From positions 4,588,001-4,652,000 of the forward strand of contig NZ_CP022098.1 in the NCBI RefSeq assembly GCF_002305875.1: a stretch of 64,000 bases of DNA, given 5' to 3'. The position numbers and the translations under genes are program-made. This stretch comes from Cystobacter fuscus. GTDB lineage: Bacteria; Myxococcota; Myxococcia; Myxococcales; Myxococcaceae. The notes under the pieces were generated by a model, which ran no database searches, was not told the DNA's origin, and saw only the letters and a list, made by a program, of their open reading frames with translations. This document shows, in pieces, positions 42,793-49,376 of the stretch. The first letter of the stretch is position 1. Each line of letters starts with the position of its first letter.

Positions 42793-43986
42793 ATGAGACG
42801 GGTGAAGACGGGACTGGATGTGTGGGTGGAGCAGGGCTTCGCGCCGCTCAAGGGCAAGCGCGTGGGGGCCATCGTCAACCCGACCAGCGTGGACTCGAAC
42901 TTCCAGCACCTGGCGGACCTGCTGGCGCGCACGCCGGGCGTGCACCTGGCGGCCCTCTTCGGCCCCGAGCACGGCGTGCGCGGCGAGGCCCAGTACATGG
43001 TCGCCGTGGACGCGGACAAGGACCGGCGCACGGGTGTCCCCGTGCACAGCCTCTACGGCTCCACCTTCGAGTCGCTCTCCCCACGCCCCGAGTGGCTCGA
43101 GGGCCTGGACGCGCTCGTCTTCGACATCCAGGACGTGGGCAGCCGCTACTACACCTACGTCTACACCATGGCGCTGGCCATGAAGGCGGCGGGCGCGGCG
43201 AAGATCCCCTTCTACGTGTTGGATCGGCCCAACCCCCTCAACGGCGTCACCATCGAGGGCAACCTCGTGGGCGAGCGCTACCGCTCCTTCGTGGGGCTCT
43301 ACCCCATCCCCAACCGCCACGGCATGACGGCGGGCGAGCTGGCGCGTCTCTTCAACGACGAGCAGGGCTTTGGCTGCGAGCTGACCGTGGTGCCCATGCA
43401 GGGCTGGCGCCGCGAGGACTTCTGGAGCGACACCGGGCTGCCCTTCATGCCGCCCTCGCCCAACATGCCCACGGCCGACACGGCGCTCGTCTACCCTGGC
43501 ATGTGCCAGGGCGAGGGCACCAACGTCTCCGAGGGCCGGGGCACCTGCCGCCCCTTCGAGCAGTTCGGCGCCCCGTGGGTGGACTCGGACGCGCTCATCG
43601 CCCGGCTCGAGCGCGAGCAGCTACCCGGAGTGCGTTTCCGGGTGGTGGGATTCACCCCCACCTTCGACAAGTACCGGGGCGTGTCGTGCAACGGTGCCTT
43701 CATCCACGTCACGGACCGCACCGCCTTCCTCCCCCTGCGCACGGGCATCGCCATCTGGCAGGCGCTCCATGAGCTGGGGCAGGGCAAGGGATTCGCCTGG
43801 CGCGAGGACGCCTACGAGTTCGTGGACGACGTGCCCGCCTTCGACCTGCTGTGTGGGACGGACCAGGTGCGTCGGGGCATCGAGGCGGGTTGGCCCCTGA
43901 ATCGTTTGCTGGAAGGCTTCGACGCCCAGGCCCAGGAGTTCGCCCGGCGCAGGGAGCGCCACCTGCTGTACGCTCGCGGTTCGTGA
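42793..43986 (+). CDS. DUF1343 / NamZ-like exo-beta-N-acetylmuramidase
   Basis: A 397-residue protein of the DUF1343 family. Bacillus subtilis NamZ of this family (GH171) removes terminal N-acetylmuramic acid from peptidoglycan fragments. Typical segments are VGAIVNPTSVD, LFGPEHGVRGEAQ, the YGSTFESLSP segment, LVFDIQDVGSRYYTYVYTM, VLDRPNPLNG, MPPSPNMPT and GEGTNVSEGRGT. No signal peptide is seen, although many members are exported, so it may act on muropeptides in the cytoplasm. ATG 42793 follows AGGGAG. The stop overlaps the next gene's GTG by 4 bp, giving an operon with a phosphoesterase-like gene and nadD. Confidence 0.88.
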   Translation: MRRVKTGLDVWVEQGFAPLKGKRVGAIVNPTSVDSNFQHLADLLARTPGVHLAALFGPEHGVRGEAQYMVAVDADKDRRTGVPVHSLYGSTFESLSPRPEWLEGLDALVFDIQDVGSRYYTYVYTMALAMKAAGAAKIPFYVLDRPNPLNGVTIEGNLVGERYRSFVGLYPIPNRHGMTAGELARLFNDEQGFGCELTVVPMQGWRREDFWSDTGLPFMPPSPNMPTADTALVYPGMCQGEGTNVSEGRGTCRPFEQFGAPWVDSDALIARLEREQLPGVRFRVVGFTPTFDKYRGVSCNGAFIHVTDRTAFLPLRTGIAIWQALHELGQGKGFAWREDAYEFVDDVPAFDLLCGTDQVRRGIEAGWPLNRLLEGFDAQAQEFARRRERHLLYARGS

Positions 43987-44666
43987 GCCACGACGTCATC
44001 GGGATTGTCTCCGACAGCCATGGGGATCTGGCCGCCTTCGATGCGGCCTATGAGCTGTTGCGCGCCAAGGGCGCCCAGCGCTTCGTCTTTCTCGGCGGCC
44101 GCTACACCGACCTGGACGAGTGGATCCTCGATCGGCGCGAGCGCAGCCGGGGCGGGCGGGAGTACTCGGGCACGGACTTCCTCGAGGACGTGGAGCGCTG
44201 GCTGTCCGTCTCCGACAAGAAGCCCCGTCCGCGCTCGCTGTCGGTGAGTCGCGAGGAACTCGAGAAGGAGGCGGCGGATCCCTTGCGCGTGCGCGAGAAC
44301 TTCCTGCGCACCCCCGAGCGCGACTGCCTCCAGTACCGCGACCCGTCCATCCCCCGGAAGGTGCTGGACATGGTGGGCGACACGCTGTGCTGCCTCGTCT
44401 ACGACAAGAACGACCTGGAGCGTGACGATCTCATCAACGCCAGCCTCTTCCTCCACGGCCGCGAGTCCGAGCCGAAGCTCGTGCAGATCGGCCCGCGCTT
44501 CTTCCTGTCGCCCGGGCGGCTCGCGGGCGCCGCGGAACAGACGTGCGCCCTCCTGGAGCGCGTGGACCGCGACCTGCGCTTCTCCGCCTGGCGATTGGAT
44601 GGAAGGGCCGTGCTGGAGCCCCGGGTGCTGCCCCTCGAGCGGCGCACGAAGATGTCCGTCAAGTGA
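43983..44666 (+). CDS. Metallophosphoesterase-like protein with incomplete metal site
   Basis: A 227-residue cytosolic protein. The N-terminus (IGIVSDSHGDLAAFDAAYELL) is the first calcineurin-like motif with Asp-x-His, and the fold can be followed to a C-terminal LHGRESEPKLVQIGPRFFLSPG, which corresponds to the usual GHTH-P-x-NPGS region. However, the GD-x2-D motif reads LGGRYTDLDEW, no GNH motif was found, and GHTH reads HGRES. Metal binding is therefore probably incomplete and catalysis doubtful. The GTG start overlaps the upstream stop (GTGA). It is followed by nadD with little or no gap. Confidence 0.7.
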   Translation: MSHDVIGIVSDSHGDLAAFDAAYELLRAKGAQRFVFLGGRYTDLDEWILDRRERSRGGREYSGTDFLEDVERWLSVSDKKPRPRSLSVSREELEKEAADPLRVRENFLRTPERDCLQYRDPSIPRKVLDMVGDTLCCLVYDKNDLERDDLINASLFLHGRESEPKLVQIGPRFFLSPGRLAGAAEQTCALLERVDRDLRFSAWRLDGRAVLEPRVLPLERRTKMSVK

Positions 44667-44674
44667 AGCGACCC

Positions 44675-45223
44675 ATGCGCATCGCCCTGCTCGGAGGCTC
44701 CTTCAATCCGCCCCACGTGGGCCACCTGATGGCCGCCCACTACGTCCGCGCCACCCAGGGCGTGGACGAGGTGTGGTTCATGCCCACCTTCCGCCATCCC
44801 TTCGGCAAGGCGTCCGTCCCGTTCGAGCACCGGGTGCGGATGTGTGAGCTGCTCGGAGAGGACACCTCGGGCTGGCTGAAGACGTCCCGGGTGGAGAGCG
44901 AGGTGGGCAAGGACGGGCGCACGGTGGACACGCTGGACTTCCTCCGGGCGCGCCACCCCGAGCACCACTTCTCGCTCGTCATCGGCTCGGACATCCTCAA
45001 GGATCTGCCGTACTGGAAGGACTTCGAGCGCATCCAGCGGCTCGCGCGCGTGGTGGTGCTCTACCGCGCGGGCTACCCGGCCGAGGGCACCGTGGGGCCG
45101 CCGCTCGCCGAGGTCTCCTCCACGGAGATCCGCGAGCGCCTGGTCCGGGGTGAGCCTCCCGCGGACCTCGTGCCGGCCCCGGTGCTCGCCTACGCGCGCG
45201 AACACCACCTGTACGCCCCCTGA
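44675..45223 (+). CDS. nadD: Nicotinate-nucleotide adenylyltransferase
   Basis: A 182-residue nucleotidyltransferase that forms deamido-NAD from nicotinate mononucleotide and ATP. The GGSFNPPHVGHL motif (7-18) with the HxGH nucleotide site, FMPTFRHPFGK, SLVIGSDILKDLPYWKDFERI and the C-terminal SSTEIRERL are all characteristic. The ATG at 44675 is used; a GTG at 44663 overlapping the upstream stop would add four residues and cannot be excluded. It is the last gene of the cluster with the NamZ-like and phosphoesterase-like genes. Confidence 0.93.
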   Translation: MRIALLGGSFNPPHVGHLMAAHYVRATQGVDEVWFMPTFRHPFGKASVPFEHRVRMCELLGEDTSGWLKTSRVESEVGKDGRTVDTLDFLRARHPEHHFSLVIGSDILKDLPYWKDFERIQRLARVVVLYRAGYPAEGTVGPPLAEVSSTEIRERLVRGEPPADLVPAPVLAYAREHHLYAP

Positions 45224-45306
45224 GCCCGCGGGCCCCCCATCCCTGGTGGCCGCAGGTGAAAACGCACTCCGGGTCTTCCCGGACCGGAACGGGGTGCACA
45301 ATCTTT

Positions 45307-45335
45307 CGTCACGAACATGTAACGAACGCGAAACG
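45307..45335 (+). promoter_or_regulatory. Candidate Pho box
   Basis: Three 7-bp units at exact 11-bp spacing, CGTCACG (45307), TGTAACG (45318) and CGAAACG (45329), are joined by AACA and AACG spacers. This is the layout of PhoB/PhoP boxes (CTGTCAT-type units every 11 bp). A possible -10, CTTTAT at 45345-45350, follows about 10 bp later. It precedes a PhoU-like gene at 45403. Confidence 0.5.
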
Positions 45336-45402
45336 GGCCCAGGGCTTTATGGGCCCCGCGTTCCCCTGAGCCATTCATCGGGAGAGGCGAACCGGAGGTT
45401 GC

Positions 45403-46029
45403 ATGCTCGAGAGATTGATGCCGACGGCGGATGGGTTCCACGACGACTTCGATGCCCAGTGCGCCACGACCCTGGCCGGAGCGCGCCTGTTCCATGAGTT
45501 GTTGAGCGACTATCGCGACGTGTCCTCCCGGGTCGAGGCCCTCCAGCGGGTGGAGCACCAGGGCAACTCGGTGAACCACCTCGCGCTCGAGCGGTTGCAC
45601 TCGGCCTTCATCGCCCCGTTCGAGCGCACGCACATCCACGCGCTGCTGTCGCGGATCGACGAGGTGCTCGACTTCACCCTCGCGGCGGCGCTCCGGTTGC
45701 AGTTCTACGAAATCCCCGCGAGCCTGCCGGAAGCCACCCACCTGTCGCGCCTGCTCGTGGCGCTCACCGAGAAGCTGCGCGAGGTGGTGCGGGCGCTGCG
45801 CTCGCTGCGCAACCCCGAGCCCATCCTCGCGGGCTGCAAGGAACTCAAGCTGCTGGCACGCGAGGCGAAGGAAGTGCTGCGCGCCGGCAAGGGCCAGCTC
45901 TTCAAGAGCGGGATGGATCACCTCTCCGTGCTCAAGTGGAAGGAGATCTACGACGCCCTCACGAGCGCGCTCTTCAAGTGCCGGGATGCCGCGGATGTCA
46001 TCGAGGGGATCGTCCTGACGTACGCCTGA
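45403..46029 (+). CDS. DUF47 / PhoU-related protein
   Basis: A 208-residue all-helical cytosolic protein of the DUF47 family, related to PhoU and usually paired with low-affinity phosphate transporters (Pit). Typical features are an early FHDDFDAQC segment, the metal-binding-type helix with ALQRVEHQGNSVNHLALERLH, FIAPFERTHIHALLSRIDEVLDF and the final LKWKEIYDALTSALFKCRDAADVIEGI. The usual neighbour pit is absent here; the gene stands alone. A candidate Pho box lies 68 bp upstream, consistent with phosphate-dependent expression. GGAGG precedes the ATG closely. Confidence 0.88.
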   Translation: MLERLMPTADGFHDDFDAQCATTLAGARLFHELLSDYRDVSSRVEALQRVEHQGNSVNHLALERLHSAFIAPFERTHIHALLSRIDEVLDFTLAAALRLQFYEIPASLPEATHLSRLLVALTEKLREVVRALRSLRNPEPILAGCKELKLLAREAKEVLRAGKGQLFKSGMDHLSVLKWKEIYDALTSALFKCRDAADVIEGIVLTYA

Positions 46030-46038
46030 AGCACGGGC

Positions 46039-46473
46039 TCACCCGGGCAGCCGCGCCACCAGTTGCCGGCAGGAGAGGATGCCGAAGGGCAGTCCCACGC
46101 GATCGGCCATGGACAACACCCGCTTGTCCTTGCTCACGAGCCACCGGGCTCCCGAGCGGGCGGCGAGCTCGAGGAACTTCTGATCATCCCGGTCGCGGCA
46201 GCGGGGCAGGGGCGGCAGGGGCGCGCCCGGCTCCACCGGGACTTCCCGCACGAGGCTCCGGTAGCGCTCGAGCACCGAGCGCTGGGCGGCCTCGTCCAGG
46301 TGGAAGGTGGGGTAGGCGAGCACGTACTTCAGCTCCCGGAGCGTGTGCTCATCCGCCCACGCGGTGGCCGCGCCCGAGGCCAGCGCGCGCGCGAGGGGCC
46401 CCAGGGCGGGGTCGTCGAACACCAGCAGATCCAGCACCACGTTGGTGTCGAGCACCAGGGGCAACGGGCTCAT
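46039..46473 (-). CDS. PIN-domain protein (putative RNase)
   Basis: A 144-residue protein matching the PIN-family putative toxin group. The acidic catalytic residues are Asp9 (LVLDTNVVLDLL), Glu47 (LRELKYVL), the Asp94/96/97 cluster (RDRDDQKFLELA) and Asp116 (LVSKDKRVL). PIN domains are Mg-dependent ribonucleases, often toxins. No small antitoxin gene is adjacent: upstream on the minus strand comes a terminator and then the lipoprotein gene. It may be an orphan or act outside a toxin-antitoxin pair. Confidence 0.85.
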   Translation of the reverse strand: MSPLPLVLDTNVVLDLLVFDDPALGPLARALASGAATAWADEHTLRELKYVLAYPTFHLDEAAQRSVLERYRSLVREVPVEPGAPLPPLPRCRDRDDQKFLELAARSGARWLVSKDKRVLSMADRVGLPFGILSCRQLVARLPG

Positions 46474-46487
46474 TCGGGGACGCTCCC

Positions 46488-46536
46488 AAAAGCGGGGGGC
46501 CCGGCACTCCTCCCTGGGGAGGAGCCACCGGGCCCC
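46488..46536 (-). terminator. Intrinsic terminator of the phosphatase-like lipoprotein gene
   Basis: GGGGCCCGG (46496-46504) and CCGGGCCCC (46528-46536) form the outer stem, and CTCCTCC/GGAGGAG an inner stem with a CTGG loop. Read on the minus strand, the hairpin follows the gene ending at 46561 and is followed by GCTTTTG. Confidence 0.7.
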
Positions 46537-46560
46537 GGAGTCGAGCCGCGGACGGGCGGC

Positions 46561-48120
46561 CTACTTGATGACCTTGTCCAGCGGCTTGGCCTCGGTGCTG
46601 GCCTGGGCCTTGGTCCAGTCGATGACGGGCGTCTGCCAGGACATACCCGTCTCACCCGGCTCCGGATCCAGCTTCTCGAACTCGAAGCCGTCCCCGCCGA
46701 AGTAGAGGTACTCGACGGTGGCGATCTTGTACTCCTTCTTCGGATCCACCGGCTTGCCCTTGGCGTCCTTGAACTTGCCCTTGCCGGCCGGGGTGAAGCC
46801 GGAGAACACCGCCTCCGGGTTGGCGAGCTGGCGCGCCAGATCCTCGCCCTTGAGCTCCACCACCAGCAGCGAGTTCTCGAAGGGCAGCACCGAGTACACG
46901 CTGCCCTTGGTCACCTTGCCCGCGGGCAGCCCCGCGCGGAAGCCCTTGCGGTTGAGCACCACGCCGTCCGTGTCGAGCTGCTTCTGGATGGCGCCCGCCA
47001 CCCAGGCCCCGAGCTGCTTGGAGTCCGCGGGCAGCGCCTTCTTCACGAAGCCGATCTCCTCGCCGAGCACCTTGTCCAGGCGCTGCTGGAAGTCGGCGAG
47101 CTGCTGGGTGATGTCCGCGTTGGCCGCCGGCGCGCCCTCGCCGCCCGTCACGTCCACGAGCGTGGCCTCCACCGCCGTCACCTGCTCGCCCTCGGGCTTG
47201 GAGGGATCGAAGGTGTAGGAAGCACGCAGGTACTTGCCGAAGCCCTTGCCGAGCGACACGTACGTGGTGTCGCCGTCCTTGCTCGTCTCCGTGGGCTGCG
47301 GGCACCGCCCGCCCGCCACCAGCGACACCTTCCACTCCTTGTGCGCGCCCACCACGGTCTTCAGGTCGCTCGGGCACTCGTCCGCGAGCACCACCACGGT
47401 GTCCGCTCCGGCCTTCTGCGCCTCGGCCACCGCCTGCGTCAGCGCCTGCTCGTCGGGGATGATCTCCAGGCCCTCGGCGCGGCCGGCCATGGCCGTGGAC
47501 ACCGTCTTGGGCGAGGTGAGGCCCACCACGCCCACCTTCAGGCCCTGGCGCTCGAACACCTTGAAGCCCGGCAGCTCCCAGCCCTTGGCCAGCGCCGCGT
47601 CCTTCACCTTCAGGTTGGCCGCGAGGAAGGGGAAGCCACCGAGCTGCTGGTTCTTCTGGAACTGCTCCCGCCCGAAGTCCAGCTCGTGGTTGCCCAGCGC
47701 GGACGCGGCATAGCCCATGCGGCCCATCACCGTGGCGGTGGACTCGCCATAGAGGAAGGAGGAGAGGGCGGGGCCATTCCACGCATCGCCGATGGTCAGC
47801 GCCAGCGTGGAGGCGTTCTCACAGGGGGCCTGCCCGTCCTTGAGCGGGCCGGGACAGTGCTTCTCCTTGGCCTCCCACCAGCCGAGCAGCTGCGCCGCGC
47901 CCGGCGGCGTCGTGCCCTCCTCGGTGGGCGCGGGGGCGAGCTGTCCATTGACACTGCCGGTGACGAGCACCGTCACCGTCGTCGGCTGGGGCGCGGGGGC
48001 GGGCGCCGGAGCCGAGGGAGCCGGGGCCGGCTCCGGGTTGGGCTTCTTGTCGTCGCAGCCGGTGAGCGCGCCCACGAGCGAGAGGGCCAGGACACCGGAA
48101 GCGCGGCGCCACGGCTTCAT
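46561..48120 (-). CDS. 5'-nucleotidase-like lipoprotein with degenerate metal site
   Basis: A 519-residue lipoprotein. Signal peptide and lipobox LTGC place the lipidated Cys at 22, followed by a Pro/Ala-rich linker. Two domains match the bifunctional UshA/2',3'-cyclic phosphodiesterase family: an N-terminal metallophosphatase-type domain (GYAASALGNHELDFG) and a C-terminal 5'-nucleotidase domain (about 330-519) with NRKGFRAGLPAGKVT, SVLPFENSLLVVELKG and YLYFGGDGFEF. The first metal motif reads TGSVNGQL instead of DLHGRL, the SH motif reads ADECPS and the GGHTH motif reads GGRCPQ; only GD and GNHE persist. Hydrolase activity is therefore doubtful. ATG 48120 gives an ideal lipoprotein signal; an ATG at 48159 adds 13 residues. 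Confidence 0.83.
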   Translation of the reverse strand: MKPWRRASGVLALSLVGALTGCDDKKPNPEPAPAPSAPAPAPAPQPTTVTVLVTGSVNGQLAPAPTEEGTTPPGAAQLLGWWEAKEKHCPGPLKDGQAPCENASTLALTIGDAWNGPALSSFLYGESTATVMGRMGYAASALGNHELDFGREQFQKNQQLGGFPFLAANLKVKDAALAKGWELPGFKVFERQGLKVGVVGLTSPKTVSTAMAGRAEGLEIIPDEQALTQAVAEAQKAGADTVVVLADECPSDLKTVVGAHKEWKVSLVAGGRCPQPTETSKDGDTTYVSLGKGFGKYLRASYTFDPSKPEGEQVTAVEATLVDVTGGEGAPAANADITQQLADFQQRLDKVLGEEIGFVKKALPADSKQLGAWVAGAIQKQLDTDGVVLNRKGFRAGLPAGKVTKGSVYSVLPFENSLLVVELKGEDLARQLANPEAVFSGFTPAGKGKFKDAKGKPVDPKKEYKIATVEYLYFGGDGFEFEKLDPEPGETGMSWQTPVIDWTKAQASTEAKPLDKVIK

Positions 48121-48272
48121 CGCGCGAAACACCGGCTTGGAATCGAACTCTGGAGGCATGCGGTCTCCGAAGGGGTTGACGCTGCGATCGCGCGAATAGC
48201 ACACCTCCCGCATCGGAGCCTCAGAAAGGGGGCCTCCCTGGCCTCCGGACTCCACGTGCTATCGTCGGCCCT

Positions 48273-49376
48273 GTGAGCGTTCATCACCAAAAGGCTCCTG
48301 CTTCACCGGCGCGGGGCGGACCGGAGCAGGACTCCTCCCACGAACAGATGCTGTGGAGCGTGTGGGACAACGTAAGACGTCACGCGGATCATCTGCCCTG
48401 GCGGGTGGCCTCCCCGCCCGCGAGTCGTTGGGGCCAATTCGTTCAGGGGTTTTGTCTGCCTTTCCAGTTGGTCCGGGTTCTGCTCGCGGATCCAACGACG
48501 CGGCGGCACTACCTGACGGTGGGCATCGCCCAGGCGGTCGTCATCGTCGCGCTGGTGGTGATGTTCTCGAGGTGGAAGAACGACGTCGCGCACGAGCTGG
48601 GCAAGCGCACGGGGGTCGAGCTGTGGCTCGTGTACTCGGCGGCGATCCTGTCCTCGTTGCAGCTCTTCCAGTGGATCGTCATCGCCCTGTCGAGGGATCA
48701 CCACACGGTGCTCTCGCGCGAGGCGAGTGTGCGCACGGGGTTGGAGCCGGAGGATGAGCCGCTCACGCCCCGGGTCTGGCTCAACATTCCCTGGCTGAAG
48801 AAGAAGCTGAAGCAGCGCTGGCGGGCGCTGTGGCTGTTCGCCTGGGGCGTGCCGGTGCTCTGGGTGGCCGATCGGCTCGGCCGCATCATGTACGGCAATG
48901 CGCTCGGGGAGACGGGCTTGATGCCGCTCCTGGCCTCGCTGTGGGGCGCGTGGTGGTTCGTGGTCTTCACCGCCGGCAAGAGCGAGCGGGCCTGGACCCA
49001 GGAGAACGCGCGCGCGCCCTGGTTCCTGCGCGCCTGGGACTGGCTCGGCTCGCGCATCGCGCCGCTGGGTGCCTATGGCAGGCGCTGGGCGCGCGTCACC
49101 CACCCGGTGTTCTCCCCCGCGGCGTGCGTGGAGCAGCGGCCCTGGGGGTTGATGGGGCTCGCGCTGGCGCGGGCCGTGTCGGCGCTGCCGCTGGTGAGGT
49201 GCTTCCTGCGCCCCACCATTCCCGTGGCCGCCGCGCACCTGCTCGCGGCGGAGGATCATCCCGCGCGGAGCGCTAACCCGCCTGCTTCCGCTCTGGCGGC
49301 GGTGGGGGCTCTTGCGCCGGATGCTGCTCCAGCGTCACCACCTCGCCCGGCTGCCGGGGCTCGGCCGCCTGGATGA
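48273..49376 (+). CDS. Polytopic membrane protein of unknown function
   Basis: A 367-residue protein with about four predicted membrane helices: near 80-98 (VGIAQAVVIVALVVMF), 118-138 (AAILSSLQLFQWIVIAL), 186-204 (LWLFAWGVPVLWVADRL) and 215-235 (LLASLWGAWWFVVFTAGK). The N-terminal 50 residues are polar. No family was recognised. The start is a GTG at 48273; an in-frame ATG at 48348 starts at a more conserved-looking MLWSVWDNVRRH and is an alternative. The last 35 residues are Ala/Pro-rich and run 104 bp into the 3' end of the convergent transporter gene, suggesting loss of an earlier stop. Confidence 0.65.
   Translation: MSVHHQKAPASPARGGPEQDSSHEQMLWSVWDNVRRHADHLPWRVASPPASRWGQFVQGFCLPFQLVRVLLADPTTRRHYLTVGIAQAVVIVALVVMFSRWKNDVAHELGKRTGVELWLVYSAAILSSLQLFQWIVIALSRDHHTVLSREASVRTGLEPEDEPLTPRVWLNIPWLKKKLKQRWRALWLFAWGVPVLWVADRLGRIMYGNALGETGLMPLLASLWGAWWFVVFTAGKSERAWTQENARAPWFLRAWDWLGSRIAPLGAYGRRWARVTHPVFSPAACVEQRPWGLMGLALARAVSALPLVRCFLRPTIPVAAAHLLAAEDHPARSANPPASALAAVGALAPDAAPASPPRPAAGARPPG

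Noticed and set aside
46039-46473. Toxin-antitoxin pair for the PIN protein
   Set aside because: No small antitoxin frame is adjacent; upstream on the same strand are only a terminator and the phosphatase-like lipoprotein.
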